Assembly: GCA_018105865.1 (NCBI GenBank)
Contig: CM030837.1
Coordinates: forward strand, 13,676,225-13,740,224
Source: Metaphire vulgaris
Lineage: Eukaryota > Annelida > Clitellata > Crassiclitellata > Megascolecidae
Length of the DNA stretch: 64,000 nucleotides
Direction: 5' to 3'
In this document: positions 1 to 12,493 of the stretch, one piece after another
How the letters are laid out: each line of letters begins with the position of its first letter
Position numbering within the stretch: the first letter of the stretch is position 1
The notes under the pieces: model-generated
What the model was told of the DNA's origin: nothing
What the model saw: only the letters and a program-made list of their open reading frames with translations
The model's database searches: none
Made by a program: the position numbers and the translations under genes

Positions 1-440
1 GAAAAATGTCAATAACTGTAACTGTAACTGTAACTGAAAAATTAATAACTGAAATAGCTAAAATAAGTGAAAAATAATTTTATATATCATATTGTTGCGT
101 ACTATTTCTGTTTTTTTCCAAGAGATGTGGATATTTGCAATGTTGTAGCGATAACACACGCATATGAAAATATTTACATATCAGTAGATTTTTCAATCAA
201 TTAGAGAGAGCAGGGTGATTGTGTATTAAGAAAAAAACGTTGAAATTTCATTAATTTGTTCAATGGCGATTAACTGAAAATAACTGAAAAATAACTGAAA
301 AATAAATAACTGTAACAAAACTGTAACTGAAAAATTACAATATCTTTAACTGTAACTATAACTTTAAATAATTTCAATAACTGTAACTGTAAGTGAAAAA
401 TAATCAATAACTGAAACAACACTGTACACAGATTATACAG
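1..440. repeat. Degenerate AACTGT/AACTGA hexamer array
   Basis: Two blocks (about 1-60 and 270-420) consist largely of degenerate TAACTG/AACTGAAA units on the same strand, separated by AT-rich sequence. The texture matches the hexamer-rich ends of the hAT elements at 17642-18178 and 61224-62661. I therefore suspect the remains of such an element cut by the window edge, but no terminal repeat or target duplication is visible here. Confidence 0.6.
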
Positions 441-1095
441 TATATCTGTGGTCAGTAGATTGGTTTTTCCTATCCTACAGGTCGTCGCAGAGACAATCTC
501 AAGCTTTCGACAGATACAGCTATCCATTCAACTGTTCATTCAAAACTTCTATCTAGTACTGTTAGTATTGTAATTTCATTTTGCGCCATACTTGTTTTGC
601 AATAATCCATTGGATTTGTAATGTAGAGAAGTCACAGAGCCTGTCTGTCGTTCTGGTCCCAGAATCTGATTAGCAGATTGAAATAGTCACTGACATAGTT
701 CAGTTAAGATAAACTGATACTTGAAGGAATCGAAGTTGAGTCCATTCATCAGATGCAACCTTAATTTCACTTTACAATAGCTGAAATATGAAATTTTTAA
801 TCTGAAGATAAGTGAGTTAGCTTCATTGGAGTTCTTTGAATTGGAATATTATCCCAGATGTATCCAGATATCAAATTGAACGTTAATTTTATTATATTTC
901 TTGCATTTTCTTGATTGGCCTTGCTTTCTATGCATTAAGCACTAGCTGTATGCCAGCAGCTGATGATCTTTTGCATTCTGAAATGGCACTATAGAAGTTG
1001 ATTAAATAGGAAGTATATTTGATATTCCTAATATGCCATTTTAAATTTATTTAAATTTATGTTTTCATTAACAGCAGTTATATTTCATATTTCAG

Positions 1096-1401
1096 ACGTT
1101 CACTCCTAGAGACAAAGCTCCATCAACTCCGAGTGTCGTACCTGGTCATGGTTTGGCAAAAAAATTAGAGCCAGACGGTTCGGTTCCTGTCCTGCCACCA
1201 AAGCGCTCTCAGTCTAGTGTTTCCTCTCCGTCGTCATTGGCAGCTTTAGCGGCGGTTATAACTCCCAAAAATCAGGAGGCAAAACCTGAGAAACGGAAAG
1301 ATCCTCCGCCGCCAATTCCAGCTCGTAATGCTTCTGCTCATCTTACGCTTAGGTCAACGTTGTTCAGGGAAGGGAAGAAACCGTCTGATAATGACAACTA
1401 G
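1096..1401 (+). CDS. Last coding exon of an unrecognised proline-rich protein
   Basis: The acceptor TATTTCAG ends at 1095. An open frame of 101 codons then runs from ACG at 1096 to a TAG stop at 1399-1401. The peptide is rich in Pro, Ser, Lys and Ala and contains two class II SH3-ligand-like motifs, PVLPPKR and PPPIPAR. It ends in a hydrophilic tail and has no folded domain. Such tails are known in adaptor and GEF/GAP signalling proteins, but I do not recognise the family and give no name. Upstream exons would lie before base 1. AATAAA signals at 1836 and 3973 could serve its 3' end. The acceptor, the codon-like composition and the clean stop support a real exon. Other members of the gene are not visible. 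Confidence 0.6.
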   Translation, partial: TFTPRDKAPSTPSVVPGHGLAKKLEPDGSVPVLPPKRSQSSVSSPSSLAALAAVITPKNQEAKPEKRKDPPPPIPARNASAHLTLRSTLFREGKKPSDNDN

Positions 1402-2740
1402 AATGTGCTATGGTTTCTTTTTTAGTAACGTTTTTTTTCAGAAACCCATGTTTTGGGATATTAAAAATTCTTTTCAGTTTTTCGTTTGAATATTTAATAT
1501 ACTGATAGTATTTATTTGAATATTTTGAATTTATGCAGTCTACCTTTCAGCCAATATAATGACTGTAATATGGTGAAACTTCAGATTATAATGTAAAGCT
1601 AATAACTTCGTGAATACGGTTTTTAGACATTGCCATATTAAACAACTGCAATGAGAGAAATGACATATTGGAAAAATTTACTTCTAAATGCTGGTAAATA
1701 CAGCTGATTTAAAAAAATAGATCATAAAGAAATAAGCATAAAACATCCAAGCCCTCTCATTAATAGATCAATTCCAAAACCATTCAGGGGAAATACCTTA
1801 TGATTTTTACTAATTGCATTTAATTATTTATGATTAATAAATATAATTGACTATGTTGGCACTCACTTAAACATCATTGACAATAGAGAGAATTTCAAAT
1901 TGCAAATCTTTTTGTCTTTGTGTTACTTTTACAAGTGACTTGGTAGATATTATTACTAAAGGAAGAATTTTTGAAACATTGAATCCAGCACTGTTTTATT
2001 CGTATAAGATATTGAAACACCATGTACTACTGAATTTAGAAGAATTGTTATTGCAGCAGGTGATTGGTTTCTTTGCATTGTTTAAGAATGTCTTATGTTC
2101 GATAGGTTGATTATTCGTATGATATGTTTGAATTTTACCAAAGATACCTAAGGTTGAGCAATTGCAAAACATTTTTATACTGCTGCTAGAAATTTTAATA
2201 ATGTAAAGGCTTTATTGAGTTAATGTGATGAAGACGTAAAGCTCAGAGATAAGTTTGCATGGACTTTCACTGATGTAGTCATCATTTTTCTTCTTGCTTC
2301 GTATGTACATTTTAAAGCTGGCCATGCTGTGCATTTTTTTCACATTTTCAACAGGGTCACAGGTGTGACCAGAAGCAAACAAAGATTTGTATAAATAGCA
2401 TTGCCAATTTCTTCTGAACTTAATTACAAGCCGTCAATCTCTGCCATTATATATAACATGAAAATGGTACCTCTAGACTGTTTTCTTGGCCTACGTACTC
2501 CTGCTTGGCTTCCTTGGTTCCAACTTTTCATTACTGGGTAATTGTATTTAAAAGTGCAAGAATTATGTGATACAATGAAGATGGTTGTCATTAAGTCAAA
2601 TATTTTTCAGTCTCTTTGAAGGAGAATCTAATTATTAATGATAAATATTTACTATTTCTGCAGACTTGTTATGATTAGGTCTTGGTTATCTTTAAACTGA
2701 AAAGTAAATATTTCAATTCGTATAGCAAGTATATATGGTG
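1402..2740. other. 3' UTR/intergenic, no gene seen
   Basis: AT-rich sequence follows the stop at 1401, with an AATAAA at about 1836 that may end the transcript. The open frames here are short, T-rich and have no recognisable similarity. I see no other feature. Confidence 0.4.
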
Positions 2741-2769
2741 ATTGCATGTGTGTGTGTGTGTAGTATCAC

Positions 2770-3000
2770 ACAGTTTCATGATGTCTTCAGGCAATTTTCT
2801 TCATAAGTCCCTTGGGAATGAAGTATCATGGGTACAAAAATGTGTGTGTGTGTATGTGTGTTTTCCCATTGCCCTTCCTCAAATAAATGAAGTGAACGCC
2901 CATACTTGTCCAGGGGTGCTACACAATGGCTATGGTCAGATTTGAGCCCACCAACCTTTGATTGCATGGCAAGAATCATACCACTATGCTGCACCCCTAA
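2770..3000 (-). repeat. tRNA-derived SINE (family with CA/GT stretches)
   Basis: On the minus strand the 5' end at about 3000 is a tRNA-like head. It has a box-A-like ATAGTGGTATG and a box-B-like GGGCTCAAATCTG, flanked by GGGGTGC and GCACCCC. The body contains a stretch reading (plus strand) TAAGTCCCTTGGGAATGAAG, also found in near-identical form at 36000-36020, and several GT runs. This is a decayed SINE, not a functional tRNA gene, because no intact anticodon arm is seen. Confidence 0.6.
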
Positions 3001-6000
3001 CGAAAGAAGTACACATTATTATAAGCAAAATCTGGTAAAATCATGATTATTGATTCTGAACAATGGACCGTGATAAGAAACTTTACAATGTCAAAATGCT
3101 TTGGAGCTTATTCTCTACTTTAGAGTTTATTTTTAGGTTCAAGCGATCATGTTCATGTCTAAAAAATTAACTCAACAGCTTTTGGCTGCAACTGGGCATT
3201 GTAGTTTTCTGCACTGCAATTAAATTGAAACAATATGAATTTTAAAACTTTGCTTTGTTTCATGGCCTGTCTTTTTTATACAGTTTGCTCTAAGTTTATA
3301 CTTTGATGTATGCAGATAAACAAATTTGCATGCTTAATGAATTAAGAACAAAGAAAGTAAAATGTCCTAAAAATTGATAATATGGGTCAACAGTTTACAT
3401 CATACTGTGTTCAAAATTGAAATCTTAGTAAAGTATAAGGATGTTAATTAATTTATTTGTATTTATCACTTATATTTCATATCCTCCAACCTTCAGCAGT
3501 GAGGATTGATGACCATACCATATGTATGTTTCATGCCAAATTACTTTTAATTGCTTGTCAACTGCAGTACTAATCAACTTTGATGTACATGACATTTGTG
3601 ATTTATTAATTAATATTCTTTAATATATGAAATTATTGTCAGAAAAATTCCAAACATTTTATAGTGGATGGGGAATTGATATAGTGTTAATATTTTTGCT
3701 GAGTCTTTTGTTTTTGTTTTACTTGATTTTGGGTGTAAATTAAGATAAACTAAGTTGTTCTGTACAGAGCTGTTGTCATTTCTGTGAAAAATTCTGTTGT
3801 TAATATTGTGCAATGTGTGAGCCATTCTGATTGCAGTTGATTTGTTGATCATATTTTGCTTAAAGTACTGATGAGCCTCTTAATGAAGAATTAATTGATC
3901 AAGTGTGCAGCTATATTTATTGTATTTTCTCTTTCAGGCTATGTCTACTAGTCTTTTTCTGTAAATGCTGTAATAAAGTTTGTGTTTATCATTAGGACCT
4001 TCAAAAATAATAATTATTATTACCATTGAAGACCGAACAAGACAACACCGGCTCATGCTCACCAGCTCAGCTTTCCCTCACCAGCTTGTTTTGTTGACAG
4101 TTTATAAATTGTAATCTTGTGCAGGTAAAATGTTCCCCTATTCGCTTATAGAAAAAACCACCCTGGCCCAAGTGTCGATCACACATCCTTACAATGCATG
4201 GAATTGAAAACCCTGAATGTAATCATTGTTAATTTCTTATAAACTATACATAAGTTGTTTCGTTGCATATTGTGTATGTGAATGTTCAACTTGCTATCTG
4301 ACTTTTTGTAGCAATTATAATCAGAGTAAAGAAGTTTATTATTTGGTAAATTTAAAACGTCTGCTTGCTCTGTATTGACACTATTATGCCTGCTTTTGCT
4401 GCATTATTTGTATGATCTGTCATTAAACTTGTCCTTCCTTGTTTTTTTGCATGTGTATTATTTGAGTCTAAGATCTGAATTTGAGTGTCTTACTGGATTT
4501 GTACCGGTAGTTGTGAACTCCTTTGTTCTTTTTTATCATAAGATTGCTTTTCTGCGATTATTACTCGTGTATGCTGTTCTTATGTGTTTACAATGGAAGA
4601 TAAATTTTTACATGTTTTTTCTTTCTATCTGTTCAAGATTTCTTTTGGATAATTTAGAGGTTCTAGTATGATTAAGAGACTTGCTGTAAAATTTGTATTG
4701 TCAAGTATTGTTTTGTTTGACAGACTGGACTTTTGGAATTCAATTCTTTAGTTTTGTGCAAATTTTATGCTGTATTTCCATGCAAATATTTTCTTGTGAT
4801 AATGATGTTGTATTTTCTTTGTCATTGTTGACCATTCCTTTGAAACATTAATTGATTGCTTGCTCTTGTGCATAATATAAATGGGGAATCATCATTTGTG
4901 TGCTGCATCATGTGAGATGCATATTTTGATTTTTTTTAAAAATCAATTTGTATTATTTTAGTGAATCAATATTTTAGAATTGAAAAATATAAATTGTTTT
5001 TCTCTTAAGCATATACAATATTTGATTTACGGTAATTATTTCAGCTATTTCTATTCAGTGGATATGCATTTACTCAGAGTAGTATGAACAATTTTGGTTT
5101 TTAGTCAATTTGCTCTTGAATCTGTTGAATTCAAATTTCATTGTTTAAATTTTGAGTAACTGCAAGCCATGCAATTTCACTTGATTTCTAAACATTATTC
5201 TTTTGAAGTGATCTGCCGTTTTAGTGACTGAGAAGCTTGTGACATTCGGTTTCCATGAGACAGTTATTAACATTTATGCCTCAAAAACTCACCCAAGAGT
5301 TTTGAATTGTGCACTGAGAGACAGCCCATCTATCTAGGTTTGAACCCGATAATCAGAGATTATGTGTGTCTTAGTCATTCATTCACATCTCTACCAGTGC
5401 AAAGTGGATATTAATTTTGTCAATGTAGCACTTTGGACCAATGCCCAGTGCATTATTATTAATAAAGTGCTATATAAATTAAAAGTTACATTTACAGTTT
5501 ACACTGTAGTTGGGTATTACAAGACTTGACATTTTATGAAGCTTATTATGATGCTGCTGACTTTACATTATGAAATAGTAAAATTTCATGCAACCCTGTC
5601 AGACTGCTGTGCAGACTGATTAATTTGTATGAAAACAATCGGATATAGATGTGTATGCAGCATTGATGAACAAAGAACTAGCTTATCTAAATCATCAGAA
5701 CCATGTTTTCCATTAATTTTGGTTTTGCAGCTGACATTTTAAACAATGGGAACATGGGGACTCACTTGCCATAGCAACTAGGTAAATGTAGTTATTTTTG
5801 TGCTCTAAACTTGCAAAGTAATTGAGCATAAAAAGGTTCAAAAGGCACATGGTTGTCTTATTATAGCACTCAAATCTTTACTATCTAGTTTTTACCCATG
5901 AATAAAGTTTTTAATGCATTCAGTGATCGGAGAATTAGCAGTTACTTGAAAAGCATTATTTAAATATGTTATAAGTTTTAGTAATGACACTTAAAATTTT

Positions 6001-7350
6001 TTTGCAATTAGCATATGGCATAGTTCATAAGCAAATACAAATCGTACATGCAGCTTAGAATTGCAATATTAAAGTTTAAACACGAGATGAACACTACAGT
6101 AATTCATTCTGATACAGTGTAGCATTTAGTTGCACTTATATTGTGTGAAAGTTTGTAAACGATTCATTTCTATGTTTAAAAATACTGTATTTTATAATCT
6201 TGTTTACACTGAATTCTTGTGTGTGAGATAACATTCAAAGTATTACATTATTTATTTGTGATTTATTTTAAAGTTAGTACTGTTTCAAATATAGGAATTA
6301 ACAATAATAATAGTAATAATACTTTTATAGCACCAATTCTACTACACTGGTCTAAATGTGGATTAGTGATACTCAGAATCTGTCCACAAAAATGATCATG
6401 TCCATACAAGAGAGATATCTGTCACAGTGGGAAGTGGTGAAATGTGAGATTTATTATAGAGGAAAGGCAACATAAAACAATTTTATTTAGGCTACATTTT
6501 ACAGTCTTGTCTTTAACTGTCTTTGCTCTGAAGATAGGCTGCATTGTGGACTGTGTTCTTCCAGGTGTTATGGTCTTCTGTTGCTCCTTTCGTCTGAGTC
6601 CTGTCCATTCTTTAATGTAATGTAATGTTGTAATTAATTACTTTTTATATTGGTCAATGTTTTTCACACTTTTTTCAGTGGATTAAAAGATCTGAAAGGA
6701 GTGAAGAGGAGTACCAGAGAGAAGGAATACCAGATTTTTCAAATAGCAGCAGATAGAGCTTTCTTACCAACTTCATGTTTTTGTTCTTAAACAGTTCACG
6801 AGTGTTCCCATGCCTAATTTTGGTCACACAATCAATTTCATCACAAGAATTGTCTTGTTATTCCCGTTAATGCTTTTTTATCTGTCTGACCGCCTTCACT
6901 GTATTCCACTGTGATAATTTTCCATTAAGAAATTAACATCACACTCCACTAAAAGTTGGTCACATTTAAGCCATGGAGGCAACATACCTGTAAGACAAAA
7001 AAATCTTGCTTCATCTTTACATGTACTTGCCTTTGCTAATGATTTCTGCTGCAGAATATGAAAATATTTATAAAGTGTTTTATGCATCACTTTGGATGAT
7101 GTCATTGCCACACAGAAAGCTATGGGGGCAGTTCATTAAATACGTCAACAAAATAGGGGGCTTGAAAAAGTCCTGATTACAACTTCACAAAATTCATTGC
7201 AAGAACCGATAGACAAAGTGAATTTTGCATTGAGGGAACTTTGCCTTGAAATTTTGAAATTAGCATTAAAAAGCAAAGGTAATGGTAGCTGCAGACTAAA
7301 GGATCAAAATCAATACCGATATCACATGTCATGGACATCCTCTTGAACAG
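3001..7350. other. Intergenic, no gene seen; small retroelement 3' scraps
   Basis: A LINE 3'-end fragment at 3484-3530 (AGTGAGGATTGATGACCATA and following bases) matches the 3' end of the RTE-like fragment at 7715-7765. At 5440-5480 there is a tail of the type GTGCTATATAAATTA that is typical of LINE 3' ends. An AATAAA lies at 3973. The remaining open frames, including a T-rich 98-codon one at 4375-4671, have no coding character I can support. Confidence 0.4.
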
Positions 7351-7395
7351 GTGGAAACTTTCCAGTTTTGTTGTTGTTCACTAATTACACATGAC

Positions 7396-7785
7396 AATGA
7401 CTGCAGCTCTCAAATAAGAGCAAGGCTTAGCATGGGGCGTTCAACCATAAAGACATTAACAACCATATGGAAGGATCAGTCGCTCAGTTTGCAGATAAAG
7501 AAACGCCTGATGGAAGAAGCACTGGTCTGGCCCATTGCAACATATGGAGCTGAAGCTTGGACAGTGAAGAAGGCAGACCAGGAAAGAATCACTGCTTTTG
7601 AGATGACAGCTTTCAGTAGAATGCCAAGACAACCAATTATATATCAATTGCATGACAACTGCAAAAGACACGCGAGTCGCATGGAGAACCTTGTCATCAA
7701 CCTGCATAGCCTCCGACCCCCAGCAATGAGGATGGATGACCATACCATACCACTGGTATGTATGAATAAGACTCTCAAGCACTGA
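7396..7785 (+). pseudogene. RTE-type LINE fragment (RT C-terminal part)
   Basis: The open frame encodes the region after the reverse transcriptase core. It has an IKTLTTIWKD-like helix, LQIKKRLMEEALVWPIATYG, then EAWTVKKADQ and a TAFEM segment, which is the usual 'YG.E.WT....RIxAFEM' block of RTE and related LINE polyproteins. The catalytic core and endonuclease are missing, so this is a 5'-truncated copy. The end (ATGAGGATGGATGACCATAC) recurs at about 3500. Confidence 0.75.
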
Positions 7786-8663
7786 CATATTAATGATGAA
7801 AAGGAATGATTTTCAAAGCATCTGAAGAAAGATAAAACACAAAAATAAGATAAAATAACAAGTAAATTCAAGTACTCATATTTTATTAGAATTCAAATTT
7901 AAACACAAATTCACAGATACTTTCATATAAAAAACTGGATTCATAAAAGCAGCACCAACTATTAATTATAAGAATATTCACTGACTAGACAACAAATGCT
8001 GGAAGAAATTTAGTTTAACTGTGCATGATGGAAGCTCAAGTAAATATGACTGTGCACCAAGACACTAGTTCAGCTTTAAAGTACATTATAGTGCCTATGT
8101 GAGCACAAGTATATGATAATTAACATGCAAAAGAGAACACATAAACATTGTTTGACACACTGGCCAATTACAGTTACAAACATGTATCTTACAATAGAAT
8201 AATGATAATAATACATGAATTACTGGACAGTTAAAATCTAGTATAATGTTACTATGTTATACTTATGGATATTCTGGAATAGCATGGTTCCAGAAACAGA
8301 AAAATGAGAAGTTTAAAATAAACGAGTTAATGCAAATGAGTTAATTTTACCAAAATTTTTTAAAATTATTATACATGAATGCTTCTGCAAATATTCTGAT
8401 GGTTCTTCCAGAAACTAAGTAACAATGCCAAAATTATTTGTGAACAATTCTTTTTTGAAAACCAGGTCCATTTTTGATAATGAATTAGACATAATAATTG
8501 AAGTATATAATCTGTTATGTAGCTACATGTATTGAACACAATTATAAAAATAATACTTGCGGTATAGAATGCTTAAGTCATCATCGCATTTCTTGTTTAG
8601 ACTTTCTAATAGACTCTATGCTATTGTATATTTATACAGAGTATTGTATGCTAATATGCTACG
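7786..8663 (-). other. 3' flank/UTR of the rolling-stone-like gene
   Basis: No open frame of interest. The minus-strand AATAAA complementary to 7882-7887 is a plausible polyadenylation signal for the gene ending at 8664. Otherwise AT-rich sequence with no recognised repeat. Confidence 0.35.
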
Positions 8664-11167
8664 CTAAAACAAATGCCTTGAATAAAACTTATGAAAACTC
8701 CAAATTCTTAAGCGATACAAGCAGAAAAGAAGGCAATGTAAAATTGGAATACCAATAAAAGCTAGCAGTACTACAAATATGGCAGTCCTGCCAGGATTAT
8801 TCCAATCCAGAACCCCAGGATACAGAACATTAGAATGGTCAAATGACCAGTACACAACAGAAAACATTGCATAAAGACCTCCGTAAATTATAACGTAAAC
8901 AAAATGAAGCAGTCTTACTGGAAAAGCAGAAACACAGAATTCTAGAATGACAATGACTGAGTTCATCAAATGCAGATTTATGTCAACAGCGCTGAGATAG
9001 TTAACGTGTCGTTTGGGATAAAGAGCACCAAAGTAAATGATGCTGACAATGAATGCAGCTGCAGAGGCTACCACAAACACAAACCAATTTAGTCTCACGT
9101 AGGGTCGAGAACCACCGGCGCAGATTCCAGCCATAATACAGATCTGGATCCAAGTGACTGTAGAAGTTGTTGTAGCGGAAGTGCAAGAGTGAGCTGATCA
9201 AGGCCATGTAGAGGTGAACTGTCAGCAGAAAATACGACCAATGGGTTAGCCAGACCGGCCACGGGCGATGCATCGTGTTTGGAGTTATAATTACAATACT
9301 CAAAATCAGAGCTGTTGTTGCATATGCAACGAGAATAAGGCGGTAGGTGATGTACACTGCTTTTGGCATCTTCCACTACAACAAAATAATTCAAAAGAAG
9401 GCATGAAATTCTGAATATCTTGTAGATTACATACAACAATTGTCATAGGGCATAAGGCAACATGAATTTATTTGAATTTATTCTGTACTGAGTGTATTGA
9501 AATTAGTTAGGTTACAATGCCTTATTTTTAACTATACATATGAGATTCTGTTAAGTTTTAATACACTAGATGTCACACGACAAAGAGTCCCATCCCAAAA
9601 TTTTCAACCAGCCATGTAAAATCAAGATTCTAGCCCCAACTAGTGGAGTTGGACCCAACCAGTGGGGGGGAGAGAGAGGGTTGAGATCCCTTCAAACAAA
9701 ACAGCACACACAAAATAAGTCAATATTCTCCACCATAAATTGACTTAGCTTAAGCCAACATTCAAACCAATTCATGATTCAAAAACACATGACAAATGCT
9801 TAACCCACAGATGTCAATGATGAATGGTTTCCATCCAAAGTATATAAATGATAAACTGCCCATACAGGTATAGCATGAATATTCAAAAGTTGATGTTCCC
9901 TTATTTCATCACCTACTTTTTTCATAGAAATATTATTCAAATTCTATAAATTTTTATTAACTATGATTAACTAAATCAATTTCTATTACATTTCTGATCC
10001 AATGCAAAAGATCTGAAACTATTGAATAAACTAACGTTATCTTCGTAGCTTTGAACAAACCTGAGAATTGTAAAAAACTTCTTCCGGTTGAAAATCAAAA
10101 AAGAAATTTTTGACAACAAGTTCTTCTTGAATCACCTGACAGCACTGACTCTAAATTGTCAAAAGAAAACATATTGTTAACCATTAAAGATAACTAGCAA
10201 TGCATCTGTAATAAAACTTTTATGCCAGATTTAGATGCTATAGCAAAGTTCCTCTGTAGTATTGTTTGACTGATGAGAAGTAATATGATTGCATTATAAT
10301 ATCAAAAAAGTTCCACATAAATGGTCGGTATCACATTACAGCCGCCCCAGCTATGACTGCCCCCATCATGATTGCCCTTGGCATCGTATATTATCCACTC
10401 CAGTTATGACTACCTCCGTTATGACAACCCCCGTCCGGCATTCTGAATGCGCTCTCAGCTCTGCTAATCAAGTGGCAATAGACAGTAAAGCTGTAGTAGC
10501 TGTTTCATAAACTTTAGGTCAACAGGAAACGTGTGGCTTACAGGGAATGTGACTGTTGCACCAGTCACTTGCGCTACCAGAATGTACATGTTTCTGCAGT
10601 TGACTTCATCACTGATGTTGCCCACAACCTTACCACAATTTGAATCCAAATTTGCAATCATTTATTATGTTGATATTATGCAGTAAATCAAGTAGCCTAC
10701 TTGATTTTGTTATGGTGCAGAGTATGTGATTAGTTACTCAAAAGTCAAAAAAGTCAGTCTTTCCCAAGCCTCACGTGCTCATAGGGCAGTGTTGATCTCC
10801 GTTGCTATAGCCCTCAGCCAGGTGCGCAATATCATGGATATGGGGCTAGTGCTCTGCATAGTGTACCCGTTTGACTTATTGAAGCATTTTACCACTGCTC
10901 CTCATTTCACCACCGCCATCTAGCGAGTAAGGCTAAGTTGACCTTAGGGGTGTTAGGGCTCCTGCAGGTTTTGAACCCGCAACCTCCTGCTCTATCATCC
11001 AATGTTGCTATCACTCTGCTAACCTCCTGCACCGATTAGTCAGTAGTCAGCATCATTCGTGAATAACCTAAAGACCCATCTGTTCCATCATTCTTATGGA
11101 AGACTCATGTCAAAGTGCCCTTGACTTTGGTCTACAATGCATACAGTGCTATATAAGCTGTTTTAGC

Positions 11168-11226
<59 letters not shown>

Positions 11227-12493
11227 GTAATAATAATAAATAATAATAAAAGAAATAATGAATGAATCGCTGTTTCTAGTCAAGTAATTTAGTAAGAAAG
11301 TGACTAATACTCCCAAAGAGTAAAAACTAGGCCTATTGCACTCCATCAATCAGAGCCAGAATCACGTGATAAGTTATTGGCGTGGCCACGCCAGCATTTT
11401 AGAATTAGGCACAGCGCTGTTGTTTGCTATATAGGCGTGGAGTTTTAAATCTTGAAGTTTTATATCTTGCTAACACTATGGAGTTTTGTCTGATTATGAA
11501 AAACAAACAAATCAATTATTTGTAATAAAGAAATCAAAAAGCCCGATGCTGTAAATAAAAGTTGGATAAAAAAATCGGTGAAGTACAATACTGAAGTGTA
11601 TAATGAAAAATGTCATCCCACTAAAAAGTAGTCTGTCAGGCAAAAAAAACCCAAAATGGTAGCCTATGTCAAATCTAAAAAATCCCAAATAAAGTCTGAC
11701 AAGCAAAAAAATCTTGACTCCCAAAAAATGTCGCACACAAAAACCTCGGCTCCCAAAAAGTCTGACTAGCAAAAAAGGTCGTATTGGCCCATCGCAGTTT
11801 AATCCTCATCCTACACAGTGCCAATAGCCTGTTTTAGAGTCTTGACGAACTAAGTAGTGACAATATACCATCACATATTGTATTAAGATGACTCTGCGGA
11901 GTTGATTTTTTACGCTCTATGGAGTGCGGGCAGTTTTAGTTGCATATTATTATTGCAAACATTTTTAAAGCGCTAGTTCACAGTGCAGCAAATGCGGTGT
12001 GCCCATAAGCCATTTTCGGGTCAGTGCATTACGGAGTGCACGAATAGGCATCTGTAACCAGATGGAATAATCTCATTCATTTAGTAAATACCAAACTGCA
12101 TTTGCATAGTGTAAGATATTTTATTTTAGAAGCACATTAGGCTAGCAATAAGGCAATCAAATAGACCTTGATCCCTTCTACTTTAACCCTGCATTTTTCG
12201 AATTCTACAATAAAGTGAAATAAGTCAACAAAATAAGCATACGTATTATAATCTCGGCATAACTTCTGGCTGCATTATGATGGTAGTCATAATGGGGCGT
12301 TCATAAATGGGGCGGTCATAACGGGGGCGGCTACCATCTGTAACCAGATGGTCTACTATATAAATAAACTACAATACATCCCAATTGACCTAAATCTTGT
12401 CATGAACATTGAACACGAAAAAAATTAAAAGCATGACAAGATATCGACAAAAACCCTTACTTGGGACAACGCATGAAAGAAGGTTAATCCCAT
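8664..12493 (-). CDS. Rolling-stone-like multi-pass membrane protein, one frameshift
   Basis: Exon 1 is 12493-12461 (ATG, 11 codons ending in SQ, donor GTAAGG). Exon 2 begins at 9375 after TTTTGTTGTAG with a Trp codon and ends at the stop at 8664. Joining them gives the SQW-K-M-P...YITYR start typical of rolling stone proteins. Several hydrophobic membrane segments follow, and near the end the family hallmark VLDWNNPGRTA. About 247 aa are expected. Drosophila rolling stone is a multi-pass membrane protein involved in myoblast fusion, but family members differ and this one's role is unknown. Exon 2 is open in one frame down to about 9100 and in another from about 9110 to the stop. No usable GT-AG intron lies between, and exon 2 has 712 nt, one more than a multiple of three. 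The break looks like one extra base near the TGGTTCTCGACC segment, from either a sequencing error or a real mutation. Confidence 0.8.
9376..10340. other. 5' part of the rolling-stone-like intron
   Basis: Intron sequence of the minus-strand gene, AT-rich. A short CT/AG-rich patch GGGGGGGAGAGAGAGGG lies at about 9663-9680. I recognise no coding exon and no bounded repeat. Confidence 0.4.
10760..11033 (-). repeat. tRNA-derived SINE, family A
   Basis: The minus-strand head at 11033 downward has box A TTAGCAGAGTG and box B GGGTTCAAAACCTG with normal tRNA spacing. The body carries CTGGCTGAGGGC followed by AACGGAGA, shared with the copy at 18396-18610. The shared head and body define a SINE family rather than a tRNA gene. 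Confidence 0.75.
11095..11252 (+). repeat. LINE 3' tail with (TAA)n microsatellite
   Basis: CCCTTGACTTTGG and GTGCTATATAAG form the type of 3' end seen on the CR1/L2-like fragment at 60235-60405. An 18-19-unit TAA run at about 11168-11223 follows, then an imperfect one to 11252. Confidence 0.6.
12049..12351. repeat. Two identical 17-bp hairpin sequences
   Basis: CATCTGTAACCAGATGG occurs at 12049-12065 and again at 12335-12351. Each copy is a short hairpin (CATCTG, loop TAAC, CAGATG). The second copy starts three bases past the right inverted terminus at 12331. Confidence 0.6.

Larger units (their letters stand above)
10341..12331. mobile_element. Putative DNA element with iterated-motif inverted ends
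   Basis: The left end reads GCCGCCCCAGCTATGACTGC. The reverse complement of the right end reads GCCGCCCCCGTTATGACCGC. Inside each end the unit TTATGACNNCCCC is iterated about 3-5 times at 15-20-bp spacing, pointing inward. The 1,991-bp interval holds a tRNA-type SINE, a (TAA)n run and three motif copies of the GACAAGCAAAAAA type. I see no transposase frame and no clear target duplication, although TA flanks both sides approximately. It could instead be a longer compound repeat. It lies in the intron of the rolling-stone-like gene. Confidence 0.45.

Noticed and set aside
4375..4671. 98-codon plus-strand frame rich in Leu/Phe/Val
   Set aside because: Composition follows the local T-rich DNA. 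No family motif and no splice context.
10956..11033. tRNA gene
   Set aside because: Box A and box B are present, but the same head plus body recurs at 18396, so it is a SINE. No intact cloverleaf.
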